From Limosilactobacillus sp. WILCCON 0051 (GTDB lineage: Bacteria; Bacillota; Bacilli; Lactobacillales; Lactobacillaceae): a stretch of 64,000 nucleotides of DNA. Location of the stretch: NCBI RefSeq assembly GCF_039955095.1, contig NZ_CP154878.1:1488001-1552000 (forward strand), given 5' to 3'. Made by a program: the position numbers and the translations under genes. Positions 7,918-15,961 of the stretch are shown piece after piece; within the stretch, counting starts at the first letter, position 1, and every line of letters begins with the position of its first letter. The notes beneath the pieces were generated by a model. That model saw only the letters and a list, made by a program, of their open reading frames with translations, was not told where the DNA came from and did not search any database.

Positions 7918-9270
7918 CTAAGCAGCGAACGTTTCCTTGATGGCATTAACGGAGAATGCACCGATTGCCATAACGATCCCACCCAGCAGCAGCATGTGTG
8001 GTTGGGAGTTGCCCAACATTGGGTAAAGGAAGAAGCTGCAAAGTGAGGCAACAATCTGTGGCAGACAGATTGAGCAGTTAAACAGACCAAGGTAGGTACC
8101 CATGTGCTTACCAGACAATGCGTTGGTAACGATCGTCAGTGGGTAAGTGTTGATACCGGCCCAGCCAATCCCAACCAGGGCGTAAGACAGAATCAAAGCG
8201 TATTGGTTGGAGAAGAAGCAGACAGTTGCGAAACCAACCGCACCCAGCAGCAGTGAGCCCATGTAGCCAGCCTTGTGGTACTTGTTAGGCAGTTTAGCCA
8301 ATACGTAAGACCATACAACAGCGGCGATTGACTGAACGGCAGCCATCACACCGTACCAGTTACCAGCAGCCTGGTAAGCGGCAGAACTTGCGTTGGTCGT
8401 GTGCCATACGTTTTGAGCAATTGCACCAGCAGAGTAAGTCCACAGATATTGGAATGCAAACCAGCAGAAGAATTGTACCAAAGAAACCGTCCAGAAGGCT
8501 TTTGGAGCGTGCTTGAGCAGTTCAACCCAGTTACCGCCTTCCGTGTTGTCGGATTCCTTGATGCCATGGTACTTAGCGTAGGTTTCAGGGTCATATTCCT
8601 TAACGTGGGTCATCGTCAAAGCACTGGTACAAATCAGCAGAATAGCACCAATGTAGAAGGCCCAGCGAACCGAAGGAGGAACGACACCCTTAGGAGCCGT
8701 GTTCTGCAGACCAAACCAAGTCAGCAGGAATGGGAAGATGGCTGCCAGAACGGAACCGATGTTGTTCAGCAGACTTTGAATACCATAAGCATAACTCTTT
8801 TGATCATCGTTGACCATGTCACCAACCATCATCTTGAATGGCTGCATGGCAACATTAGAAGACAGGTCCAAGAAGGCAACGGTAATCGCACCGAACATCA
8901 ATGCCGCAAATGATCCATACCCGAAGCCAAGACTACCTGAGTTTGGCAAAAGCAGCATAACGATAACGGCAACAATCGTACCAAGCATCAGATATGGCAG
9001 CCGACGACCACCGAGCTTTGGTGCCCAGGTCCGGTCAGAGTAGTAACCAACGATCGGCTGCACGATCATACCCATCAATGGTGGCAAAATGAAGAACCAC
9101 CCAAGACTGTTAGGGTCGGCACCAATCGTTTGGAAGATCCGACTCATTTGAGAACTTTGTAAAGTAAAGGCCGTCTGTACGCCAAGAAAACCGAAGTTAA
9201 TCATCCAAATCGTTTTCTTGGACAAATATGGCAAGCCAGAGGTCTGTTTCTTTTGTTCTACTTCACTCAT
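7918..9270 (-). CDS. malT: Maltose permease, MFS/GPH (SLC45-like) sugar symporter
   Basis: This 450-residue membrane protein has about 12 predicted transmembrane helices with the layout of glycoside-pentoside-hexuronide type symporters. The loop motif GYYSDRTWAPKLGGRRLPY after helix 2 is typical of SLC45-like sucrose/maltose carriers. Being first in the malT-mapA-pgmB operon behind LacI-type operators makes maltose the likely substrate, imported unmodified as the phosphorylase requires. GGAG lies nine bases before ATG 9268-9270. The family is clear; substrate specificity is inferred from context. Confidence 0.88.
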   Translation of the reverse strand: MSEVEQKKQTSGLPYLSKKTIWMINFGFLGVQTAFTLQSSQMSRIFQTIGADPNSLGWFFILPPLMGMIVQPIVGYYSDRTWAPKLGGRRLPYLMLGTIVAVIVMLLLPNSGSLGFGYGSFAALMFGAITVAFLDLSSNVAMQPFKMMVGDMVNDDQKSYAYGIQSLLNNIGSVLAAIFPFLLTWFGLQNTAPKGVVPPSVRWAFYIGAILLICTSALTMTHVKEYDPETYAKYHGIKESDNTEGGNWVELLKHAPKAFWTVSLVQFFCWFAFQYLWTYSAGAIAQNVWHTTNASSAAYQAAGNWYGVMAAVQSIAAVVWSYVLAKLPNKYHKAGYMGSLLLGAVGFATVCFFSNQYALILSYALVGIGWAGINTYPLTIVTNALSGKHMGTYLGLFNCSICLPQIVASLCSFFLYPMLGNSQPHMLLLGGIVMAIGAFSVNAIKETFAA

Positions 9271-9322
9271 GACTTAAAACTCCTATCCTAAAAAATCCAC
9301 TCAATAAATAATTGCCAAGTCG

Positions 9323-9336
9323 TGTAAGCGCTTCAT
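9323..9336. promoter_or_regulatory. cre-like catabolite control site in the malT leader
   Basis: TGTAAGCGCTTCAT has the palindromic AAGCGCTT core of CcpA-binding sites. It lies just downstream of the malT -10 box, where bound CcpA would block transcription. The 3' flank is not a perfect consensus match. Confidence 0.55.
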
Positions 9337-9353
9337 GACTTTTAACACTTAAT

Positions 9354-9382
9354 AATATAACAAATGAATTCGTTTTCCGCAA
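9354..9382 (-). promoter_or_regulatory. malT-mapA-pgmB promoter
   Basis: On the minus strand: TTGCGG (9377-9382), 17 bases, TATATT (9354-9359). The -35 box overlaps the proximal LacI-type operator. Confidence 0.75.
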
Positions 9383-9414
9383 CCGTTTGCACACAATTTA
9401 ATGCAACCGATTGC
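9379..9414. promoter_or_regulatory. Pair of LacI-family (MalR) operators
   Basis: GCAACCGTTTGC (9379-9390) and GCAACCGATTGC (9403-9414) fit the LacI-family pattern GCAANCGNTTGC. They are 24 bases apart centre to centre. One overlaps the malT -35 box, so MalR bound there would repress the operon until maltose or a derivative is present. MalR being the ligand is inferred from adjacency. Confidence 0.75.
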
Positions 9415-9431
9415 GCAAAAATCTTAAAGAA

Positions 9432-9461
9432 AAGCCGGCCCATCAAGGAATGGACCGACTT
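9432..9461 (-). terminator. Terminator of malR
   Basis: AAGCCGGCCCAT pairs with ATGGACCGACTT (G-U pairs allowed). On the minus strand it is followed by TTTTCTTT and lies downstream of malR and upstream of the malT promoter. Confidence 0.6.
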
Positions 9462-9546
9462 AAAAATTTTTTATTTTTTTTGACGATTAATTCCGGCGCT
9501 TTGAAATCAATCATGTTTTTAACGTTCCGGTAGTTTGATTGACCGG

Positions 9547-10488
9547 CTAGTCAACTTTAAACGCAACAAAGGCATGCTGCAGATTAGGATTGAACAGCAG
9601 CTCAACCGCCTTTTTGCCCAGCTCATGCGGCTGCAGATCAACTTTTTCGACAGTTGGCAGCAGCATTCCCAGTAATTTGCTGTTGTTAAAGCAGATCACG
9701 GAAAGCCGATCCAGCAGGTGCATTTCCTGCAGCTCATGGTTCAGTTTCAAAAACAGCAGGTCATCGGCACATACCAGCCCATCGACCTTTGGATGCTGAG
9801 CAAAGAACTCCTTGGCCGATTGCGTGTCATAATACCAGTTCAGTTCTGGCAGATGCCGTTCTGCCAGACAGTTTTCGTAGCCCAGGCGCCGATCCTCCTC
9901 ATACTGCCAATGGTACGGCGAGCTGACATAGGCCAGATTAGTGACGTCATGATTGATCAGCAGCTGCTTGGTAGCCGCATAGCCTGCCGCGACGTTATCG
10001 TTGTCAACATAGCGATCGTTTTGGTGCCGTTCGGGATGACCGATTACCACAAAATTATAGCCATGCTCGCGCAGATAGGCCGCTACTGGATCATGTTCCA
10101 GCGTGTAGAACAATAGAAAATTATGAATTTTTGACTGCAGCGCCATTGATTTAACCGCACGCAGCAGTTTTTCCTGCGTGGGCGCCAATGCAACGACCAT
10201 TGAGTAGTCGCGTGATTCCAAAGCTGAAGCAATTCCCCGCATTAAGTCGATATGAAATGGGTTGGCTGGCGCTTCATCGGTGGTTACTGGAAAAACCAGT
10301 CCAACCATATTGGCCTCGCCCCGAGTTAGATTGCGGGCGGCATAGTTTGGATGATAGCCAATCTCAACGGCAATCTTCTTGATTTTTTCGCGCGTTGCCT
10401 CGCTGATTCGCGGGTTATCGTTTAAAGCTCTTGAAGCCGTAGAAACCGAGACTCCCGCGCGTGCCGCGATATCTTTAATTGTTGCCAT
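9547..10488 (-). CDS. malR: LacI-family maltose operon repressor
   Basis: The protein (313 residues from ATG 10486-10488) begins MATIKDIAARAGVSVSTASR, a textbook LacI helix-turn-helix, followed by the hinge helix (NYAARNLTRG) and a periplasmic-binding-protein-like sensor core that ends in the dimer-closing segment ELGKKAVELLF. It lies upstream of the maltose genes on the same strand, and matching operators lie between them. The start has no good ribosome binding site, although two tandem ATG codons lie 5 and 6 codons upstream; a good site precedes a short leader ORF further upstream (see 10522-10551). Confidence 0.9.
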   Translation of the reverse strand: MATIKDIAARAGVSVSTASRALNDNPRISEATREKIKKIAVEIGYHPNYAARNLTRGEANMVGLVFPVTTDEAPANPFHIDLMRGIASALESRDYSMVVALAPTQEKLLRAVKSMALQSKIHNFLLFYTLEHDPVAAYLREHGYNFVVIGHPERHQNDRYVDNDNVAAGYAATKQLLINHDVTNLAYVSSPYHWQYEEDRRLGYENCLAERHLPELNWYYDTQSAKEFFAQHPKVDGLVCADDLLFLKLNHELQEMHLLDRLSVICFNNSKLLGMLLPTVEKVDLQPHELGKKAVELLFNPNLQHAFVAFKVD

Positions 10489-10521
10489 GAACTGACAAAG
10501 CATCATGCCGATTCAAGTAGT

Positions 10522-10551
10522 TCAAGATTGTTGAACTGGCAAAACAGGCAT
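10522..10551 (-). CDS. Nine-codon leader ORF upstream of malR
   Basis: AAAGGAGAG lies five bases before an ATG (10549-10551) that opens a nine-residue frame ending in TGA. The frame is the same as that of malR, which restarts 21 codons after the leader ATG. A 6-bp inverted repeat GTTCAA/TTGAAC (10520-10536) overlaps its end. It could be a translated leader that couples or limits MalR synthesis. There is no proof that it is made. Confidence 0.35.
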   Translation of the reverse strand: MPVLPVQQS

Positions 10552-10893
10552 GACTCTCCTTTCATTATTAATAGATGGTTTGAGTCAACGGATGAACCAT
10601 TGATTAAAATCAGACTGCAGCTAAGCATATGCTTGAATTTCAAAAGTTTGCCATATGCCAAAAGTACTGATTTGATTTTGAAGTGAATAACTTAATTTTA
10701 GTCGTATCATGGCAAAAGGGTCAATAGTCGTTTAGGTAAAAGGATTAACTATTTTTGAGATCGCGTATCCTAATTGAAAATCAATTGACAATGAACCCGC
10801 TTAACATTTAGTCAGTTGCTTCAGCTTTGCGAGCATTGCATTTTTGGGGCCTGGATCATTTCAGCACCATACCTACGACTAAATGTTTTTTGA
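10552..10893. other. Intergenic region between the lipoprotein gene and malR
   Basis: AT-rich, with no ORF of interest. It should contain the malR promoter on the minus strand. I see no clear terminator for the lipoprotein gene. Confidence 0.4.
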
Positions 10894-11472
10894 TCAATCA
10901 TTGCCATCACGCGGTATGATCCGGCCATCTGGGTAGACGTAATAGTCATGTCCATCATAGCTGCCAGCCGTATTGTGCGCGTTGCGATATGCCGAATCCT
11001 GGCCCCGAATCCAATAAACCGGCTGACCATTCGCATCGGTAGCCATCGTGCCGTTTCCTTCCGACATGTAGGACCATTGAATATCGCCATTGCCATATTT
11101 GGCGTCAACCGCGGCAATTGCTTCTTGAACCGAATTGATGACGGCAGATTGACCAGCCGAACTCCCCGCGGTTTGACCGGCATTTTGATTTGTACCTGTC
11201 GTTTGGTCAGCTGCTTGACTGGCATTGCTCGATGCAGCTGACGATGAACTCTGCGCCGTTTGACTGCTCGAAACGCTCGCACTGGAAGCAGAATTTTTAG
11301 AACTAGCCGTTTGCCGCGCCGCTTTTTTTGTCGTCTTTTTCTTATGATGCGTCGTTTTTGAAGATGTTTCCTGCTTGGATGACGAATGGTTTTCCTGGCT
11401 CTGATGGCCACACCCCGCCAGCATCAGACTGCTCAGACCAATAATCCCCAGCATCTTTAAAGATTTATTCAT
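10894..11472 (-). CDS. Secreted lipoprotein of unknown function, Ser/Thr-rich stalk
   Basis: The first 21 residues form a lipoprotein signal with lipobox LAGC, so Cys21 should be lipidated and the protein anchored on the outer face of the membrane. Residues about 30-125 are low-complexity: a Lys/His-rich patch (THHKKKTTKKAAR) followed by Ser/Ala/Gln/Thr repeats, probably a flexible stalk through the wall. The C-terminal 65 residues (INSVQEAIAAVDAKYG to the end) look folded, with many Tyr, Trp and Gly; I do not recognise the domain. GGGAGG precedes ATG 11470-11472 at good spacing. It is a single gene. The Ser-rich stalk could be a substrate for surface glycosylation. Confidence 0.85.
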   Translation of the reverse strand: MNKSLKMLGIIGLSSLMLAGCGHQSQENHSSSKQETSSKTTHHKKKTTKKAARQTASSKNSASSASVSSSQTAQSSSSAASSNASQAADQTTGTNQNAGQTAGSSAGQSAVINSVQEAIAAVDAKYGNGDIQWSYMSEGNGTMATDANGQPVYWIRGQDSAYRNAHNTAGSYDGHDYYVYPDGRIIPRDGND

Positions 11473-11616
11473 AATGATTGCCTCCCATAGCCCTAATTTA
11501 GTTTATCCAGTCCCAATGCTTAGTATAATCTAATAATCTGCTTATGTCCCTGTCATCACGCCGATTAATTAATGATAAAATAATGGTAATACTTTAAATG
11601 AAATGAGGATGTCATC

Positions 11617-12030
11617 TTGGCCAGCAATTTTGCGTTTTTAAAATCTTATCATGGCATGCACAAACTGCATCATCTTTCCCATATGGCCGAAAAAGCCTAT
11701 CGCAATGGGCAGTTTGCCACCGAAGCCCTGTTGATCAGCGAGATCAGCGGTCGTTTGATTCGCAAGCTGGTAAAACAAGAACTACCCAATCTGAATCACC
11801 CCTTCAACAGTGAGGATGGCCTGACTAAGCTGCAGACAACGCAACTGCTCAATGATGAACTGATCATGCTGCTGACTCAATTACGCACGGTCGGCCGCCA
11901 TCCAAAGCGAATCGACGCGGCTTTTGCCTATCAGATCATGGTTAAGCTGCACTATCTGCTTATCTGGTATGTCAATCATTATCAAGATGGTCATGAGGAA
12001 CCCGGCCATTTTAAGCTGCACCGGCATTAA
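11617..12030 (+). CDS. Conserved-looking helical protein of unknown function
   Basis: 137 residues starting at TTG 11617, with GAGG at good spacing. It is all-helical in appearance and His/Leu-rich. The C-terminal half (DELIMLLTQLRTVGRHPKRIDAAF and the following LHYLLIWYV) is reminiscent of DUF4145-like helical domains found with HsdR-type proteins, but the GNxAxH signature is not intact. No signal peptide or membrane segment. It is followed by a strong terminator. Function unknown. Confidence 0.7.
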   Translation: MASNFAFLKSYHGMHKLHHLSHMAEKAYRNGQFATEALLISEISGRLIRKLVKQELPNLNHPFNSEDGLTKLQTTQLLNDELIMLLTQLRTVGRHPKRIDAAFAYQIMVKLHYLLIWYVNHYQDGHEEPGHFKLHRH

Positions 12031-12042
12031 CATCAAAAAAAG

Positions 12043-12090
12043 ACAGTGCTGTTTCAAGCCCTACTAAAACTTGAGACAGCACTGTTTTTG
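12043..12090. terminator. Bidirectional terminator
   Basis: ACAGTGCTGTTTCAAG (12043-12058) pairs with CTTGAGACAGCACTGT (12070-12085) with one mismatch. It is flanked by an A7 run on the left and T5 on the right, and serves both convergent genes. Confidence 0.85.
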
Positions 12091-12097
12091 TATTAGC

Positions 12098-12286
12098 TCA
12101 GTTTTTCTGGTGCTGCTTGAGCATCTTGAAAGTCAGCCCAATCGTAAGCAGCAGGCGCATCAACAATAGACCAGTCAAAATCAGATCACGCCGCTGTTTT
12201 TGACGAGCCGTCTTGATCGTGTGGCCGCATTTTGCACAGATTTTTTCGTGAGCCTTAAGCGGAGTTTTACAGTGTGGACATTTCAT
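12098..12286 (-). CDS. Small zinc-ribbon membrane protein
   Basis: This 62-residue protein starts with MKCPHCKTPLKAHEKICAKC: two CxxC knuckles that should bind one zinc ion. It continues with a basic stretch and a single hydrophobic helix (LILTGLLLMRLLLTIGL). This is the zinc-ribbon plus one-helix layout common in small Gram-positive membrane proteins of unknown role. I chose ATG 12284-12286, with AAAGGAC about ten bases before; the upstream GTG lies on top of that site. Confidence 0.75.
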   Translation of the reverse strand: MKCPHCKTPLKAHEKICAKCGHTIKTARQKQRRDLILTGLLLMRLLLTIGLTFKMLKQHQKN

Positions 12287-12443
12287 TGACAACACGTCCT
12301 TTCTAGTTTAGGTGTCTTTATTTTACGCCGATTCAACCTTGCTGAGTGTTCTTTTCGATAAATTTCAAAGCTTGGTAAAACATTATTAAAACAGACTTTT
12401 TAGGCTCTTTTTGATTTTTTATTCAGAAATTTTCGAAAAAGGC

Positions 12444-12472
12444 TTGCACTTAGTAAACCGTTATACTATTAT
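12444..12472 (+). promoter_or_regulatory. Strong promoter before an ORF-less region
   Basis: TTGCAC (12444-12449), a 17-base spacer and TATTAT (12467-12472). AT-rich A and T tracts just upstream (12410-12440) could act as an UP element. Transcription should start near the GG at 12479-12480. Confidence 0.75.
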
Positions 12473-12478
12473 ATTTAT

Positions 12479-12948
12479 GGGTCGTAAGGAAAGTGTTTTC
12501 AATCCTGCTTTTCTTTCATAACTTGTTTTATCGTGAAACCGTTCGTGCAGGCAGTCGACGATAGCCATCCCCTAACTACGCCAAGTTTACTGATGACTGT
12601 CACCGTCAATCAATCGATCTGTCGCCAACGTTTGACCGACCCTTCCTTCGACCGTTGAAGTACGCCAACTTTAACGGTCAGATGTTCATTTAACCTCAAG
12701 GCGATCCTTCGTCTTTCCTCAAAATCGTGAAGCTGTTGGTACTGGTATGCCAATCCCCAGTACCGGGCTCTCAATCCCTTTAAATCCACTTTAAGGCTTC
12801 ACGTCTGATCATCCTTGTTTGGCAGGCTCATCTCTTATGACTGACTCTTGTTCACTCTAATCATTAAAAATTTAATCCACATTACATCCATGAGCCTGCA
12901 GACAACTAAAAAAACGTCATCGAACGCTAAATTCGGTGACGTTTTTTT
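12479..12948 (+). ncRNA. Predicted large structured non-coding RNA (about 470 nt)
   Basis: No usable ORF exists here, yet the region has its own promoter and an intrinsic terminator. Between them lie several stable helices. ACCGTTGAAGT (12651-12661) pairs with ACTTTAACGGT (12668-12678), 11 bp with one G-U. GGTACTGG (12738-12745) pairs with CCAGTACC (12757-12764). CGTGAAGC (12726-12733) pairs with GCTTCACG (12796-12803), enclosing that hairpin and a second one (12777-12796) as a three-way junction. GCAGGCTCAT (12822-12831) pairs with ATGAGCCTGC (12890-12899). The motif GCCAA near TTT recurs at 12580, 12624 and 12664. It does not show the RNase P core or a tmRNA tag and 3' end. The minus strand has no matching promoter or terminator order. 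Family unknown; large phage-type RNAs such as ROOL or GOLLD are possible comparisons. Confidence 0.65.
12911..12948. terminator. Bidirectional terminator shared by the ncRNA and the fumarate-reductase-like gene
   Basis: ACGTCATCGAA (12914-12924) pairs with TTCGGTGACGT (12932-12942), with T7 to the right and an A tract (T on the minus strand) to the left. Confidence 0.85.
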
Positions 12949-12949
12949 A

Positions 12950-14776
12950 TTACTTTGATTTGACTTTGCTCAGTGCATCAGCAACTGCTTCACTCACCGC
13001 GCGGCTGGTCGTCGTTGCTCCCGAGATCGCGTCAACGGCTGGCGTATTGGCACTGATCATGTTTTTGGCAAGCTGATCAAAAGCCGCCTGACCAATCTCT
13101 TCGTTTTCATGGTTTTCTAAAATCTCAACTTGACGCAGCTTTTGATTTTGATAGGTCACGCGGACTACGATGCGGCCACCCATGCCATCATCCGAAACGC
13201 CCAGATACTGATCCGGCCCTACCATATAATGCTGAGCCGACAGATCCAGCAGATCATTAATATGCACCGTAACCGCATCATGCAGCCGCGCGACGTTGAC
13301 GGCATCCTTTTTTGGCTTGGCCGCATTTTCTCCCGCAATCTTGCCAAAAATCAGACATTCCGCCAGGTTGCCGCCACTCTGATAATAGTTAGCCGCAATT
13401 CCGCCTAATTCACCGGCGCTGTATAAATGAGGAATCGGCTGATCATCAACGTTTAAGACGCGTGCTTTTTCGTCATGCTGCGGTCCGCCCTGCGTATTCA
13501 AAACGTTGCTGGCCAACTCAATTGCATAGTATGGCCCTGCCCCAAACTTACGCATGGTATCCGTATCGCGACCGGTCTGATAGTCACGGCCAATCTCTTT
13601 AAAATGATTGAAGTCAGTAACCGTCTGTGTCAGGCTGATTGCTGGCACGTGCAGCTGTTTAGCCAGTTCTGGCAATGAATCCGCGCTGATCAGCTTTTGC
13701 ATAAACTTCGGATAAGGCAGGCGCCGGTCATCTTTTTCCTGCTGAGCAAAGACCTCGTACTGTGCCTGATCAAATACCAGATAAGGATGTTTTTGATAGT
13801 GCGGCAGAACCCAATGACCATGTGAATACAGATGACCATGACGCGCGGGCTGATTTTCCGCAAAAAAACGCGTGCCATCATCGCCAATCACAAAAATACT
13901 GCCATGATTCAACTGCGACCAGCTTTGAATTACTCGGCCCCGATGCTGCGTTCCCTCTTCAGCAAACGTCAGCCCAGCCAACGTGCCATAGCTTTCGTAG
14001 TTTCCCATGTGCCAAAGCTTAGCCTGAACTTCTTGCGCCATTTTAATGCCATCGCCACGGTTAAACAGCGTTCCCATTGGCATTAGCGCAGGCTTTTGCA
14101 GATAGTTTTGAATCATTTCCCGATTGTTTTCAAAACCGCCCGTTGCCAATACCAAACCATTCTTAACGGCAATCTGATAATCCTTACCGCGCCGACGCAG
14201 CTGAACGCCCTTTACCACACCGGTTCGTTCATCCTGGTACAGATGCCGAGCCCGCGTGTTGAGCCAGACATCGATCCGGTCCGCGCGCTCAACCACGTTT
14301 TGCCGCAGTATCTTCCATAGCGCTGCATCCTTATCGCGTCGGTGAACCAGGGCAATGTCGACTGACTCGCTGTCGGCCAGTTCTGGATACTCAGCCAGCG
14401 AGTGCTTGGGAACGACTGGATCGCCTAGGCGGATGTCGTCTTTCCAGCTGACTGCCTTAACGCCCAGGTACTTTTCAAAATAGTCTGGCATATTGACCAG
14501 TCCGCGCAGATATGTCTGCATCAGCTTAGCCGGTACCATATAATCGTCATTGAGCTGCTGATAATACTTGGTCAGCTGACCGATCCCTTTGCCCATTGCA
14601 ACGTGCTGTGAGGCATAGCGCGTATTGCCGCCCTCTCTTCCCAGAGGTGCCGTGTCAACCAATAAAACGTATGCTCCTGCGTCAGCCGCAAATCGAGCCG
14701 CCGTAGCACCAGCACCGCCAAAGCCCACGACAACCACGTCATATTGGGCATTCCATTGAACATCATTGGCTTGCAT
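12950..14776 (-). CDS. FAD/FMN-dependent fumarate-reductase-like oxidoreductase
   Basis: This 608-residue flavoprotein starts with the FAD-binding dinucleotide fold VVVGFGGAGATAARFAADAG and ends the FAD domain with GELGGIAANYYQSGGN, as in flavocytochrome c type fumarate and urocanate reductases. The C-terminal 90 residues are an FMN_bind domain with the covalent attachment motif SGATTTS (about 586-592), the target of ApbE flavin transferase. Soluble FMN_bind/FAD fusions of lactic acid bacteria reduce fumarate or similar enoates as an electron sink. There is no signal peptide, so it should be cytoplasmic. GAAGGAA precedes ATG 14774-14776. Substrate is inferred only from the family; no ApbE gene is in the window. 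Confidence 0.85.
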   Translation of the reverse strand: MQANDVQWNAQYDVVVVGFGGAGATAARFAADAGAYVLLVDTAPLGREGGNTRYASQHVAMGKGIGQLTKYYQQLNDDYMVPAKLMQTYLRGLVNMPDYFEKYLGVKAVSWKDDIRLGDPVVPKHSLAEYPELADSESVDIALVHRRDKDAALWKILRQNVVERADRIDVWLNTRARHLYQDERTGVVKGVQLRRRGKDYQIAVKNGLVLATGGFENNREMIQNYLQKPALMPMGTLFNRGDGIKMAQEVQAKLWHMGNYESYGTLAGLTFAEEGTQHRGRVIQSWSQLNHGSIFVIGDDGTRFFAENQPARHGHLYSHGHWVLPHYQKHPYLVFDQAQYEVFAQQEKDDRRLPYPKFMQKLISADSLPELAKQLHVPAISLTQTVTDFNHFKEIGRDYQTGRDTDTMRKFGAGPYYAIELASNVLNTQGGPQHDEKARVLNVDDQPIPHLYSAGELGGIAANYYQSGGNLAECLIFGKIAGENAAKPKKDAVNVARLHDAVTVHINDLLDLSAQHYMVGPDQYLGVSDDGMGGRIVVRVTYQNQKLRQVEILENHENEEIGQAAFDQLAKNMISANTPAVDAISGATTTSRAVSEAVADALSKVKSK

Positions 14777-14992
14777 TAATTTTCATTCCTTCATTCTATT
14801 TAATTACTCTTTTAGTCTAACTGAAGCCAGCCGCCAATGCCAACTATAAAAAGCCGCCCGTAAGCGACTCAATTGATTGAATATTTGCTGGTCAACATTG
14901 CTTCAATTGCAAAACCGACCGTTGAATCTGATCCGTTCTTTGCTTCAGTATCAATCGTTTACACGAAAGTTCTCAGTCGTTTTGTCGCAGCA

Positions 14993-15113
14993 GAACCGTC
15001 CTGTATACATAAATCAGCTGCTGCTAATATCCAGCCGCAACAGAGCCCACGCACACATAAGTCAGCTGTTGCCAAACGCTTAAGCTGTCCAGTCGTAGCA
15101 GAGCCCGAAAAAC
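14993..15113. repeat. Degenerate tandem repeat
   Basis: The elements CAGCAGAACC, CAACAGAGCCC and TAGCAGAGCCC recur, together with CATAA(A/G)TCAGCTG(C/T)TG, giving two to three diverged units of about 50-60 bp. It overlaps the 3' end of the orphan ORF at 15080, whose stop codon lies within the array. The rest of 14777-14992 holds nothing I can identify. Confidence 0.45.
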
Positions 15114-15550
15114 GCATTTCCAACGACAGCAACATGACATGGCCTGTCAACCGGCTTAATGCCCTGTCCCTGCCAATTGACCAGCGGCGATTTTAAGCTG
15201 TTATGATAAAACCGAACGTGACGGCCTTCATAAATCTGAATCGCTCCTTTCTGCAGACAAGCGACTGGTATAAATTCAACCTGCGACTGTGCATTGCGGC
15301 ATTCCGACCATTTAATCGGCTCCGGCAGCTCAAAGTCGTCAAAACGTGCGCAGTTCAATACCTGTTCCAAGACCACGCGCCCACGAAAAATAACGTTATC
15401 GCGCTCCGTTCCGCTTAACAGCTCACCTGGCAGGCCATCAGAAAAACACACCTGCTGCTGATAATGGCTTTCCAGCATTTTAAGCTCTGGCGGCAAAACC
15501 GCACAGTAGCCCTTTGAACAATGGTACACCATCAACTCATACGTAAGCAT
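15080..15550 (-). CDS. Orphan hypothetical protein
   Basis: 156 residues from ATG 15548-15550, preceded by AAGTGGGG at a short spacing. The sequence is Cys- and Tyr-rich (YHCSKGYCAVLPPELKML, VLEQVLNCARFDDFELPEP) with no membrane segment, and I do not recognise a family. An upstream in-frame start would add 17 residues. The 3' end runs into a degenerate tandem repeat, so the C-terminus may be altered. Its neighbours are non-coding on both sides, which fits an accessory gene. Confidence 0.5.
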   Translation of the reverse strand: MLTYELMVYHCSKGYCAVLPPELKMLESHYQQQVCFSDGLPGELLSGTERDNVIFRGRVVLEQVLNCARFDDFELPEPIKWSECRNAQSQVEFIPVACLQKGAIQIYEGRHVRFYHNSLKSPLVNWQGQGIKPVDRPCHVAVVGNAFFGLCYDWTA

Positions 15551-15961
15551 TGTTATCCCCACTTTAACAATCGCTGTCAGACTCACCCCTCCATCTGACA
15601 CGATTAATAAATTATTTTTTATTTAATTTAATCAATAATTAAACGCATTTGGTGGTTCATGCATGTTTTTTATTATTGCAAACATTTTCATATTTTGCAA
15701 AATCTGTTTCTGACAGTTCTCATTAACGAAAACACGGCTGCATCCAGGCTCATTCTCAACTATGGCTATGCGCAGAGATGCTGCTGGATCCGCCCCATTG
15801 ATAATCGCCAGTATAGTTAAGTGCTCTTCTAGAAATTTAATGCCGCCAAAGAATGTTGTTAGTGCGATGGAAACTGGCAAAGCTTGGAATTTTACGATTG
15901 TTTCAAGCTGCCAGCGTCATTTTCGATTTTTCCGGGCCAGGATGACTATTAACGGCTTACC
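15551..15961. other. Intergenic region, nothing identified
   Basis: AT-rich near 15600-15650. A minus-strand frame of about 80 codons (15632-15880) has a TTG start with no ribosome binding site; I do not call it a gene. Confidence 0.4.

Noticed and set aside
10821..11411. Minus-strand 196-codon frame overlapping the lipoprotein gene
   Set aside because: It is very Arg/Lys-rich with no start signal; the overlapping frame has a signal peptide, lipobox and ribosome binding site.
12479..12910. Riboswitch or T-box leader
   Set aside because: No gene follows on the plus strand, and the T-box GGUGG-type signature is absent.
12479..12948. RNase P RNA or tmRNA
   Set aside because: No conserved P4-type or tag-peptide segments and no tRNA-like 3' end on either strand; a GAGGAAAG match on the minus strand is isolated.
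15632..15880. Minus-strand frame of about 80 codons
   Set aside because: TTG start without a ribosome binding site and no recognisable domain.
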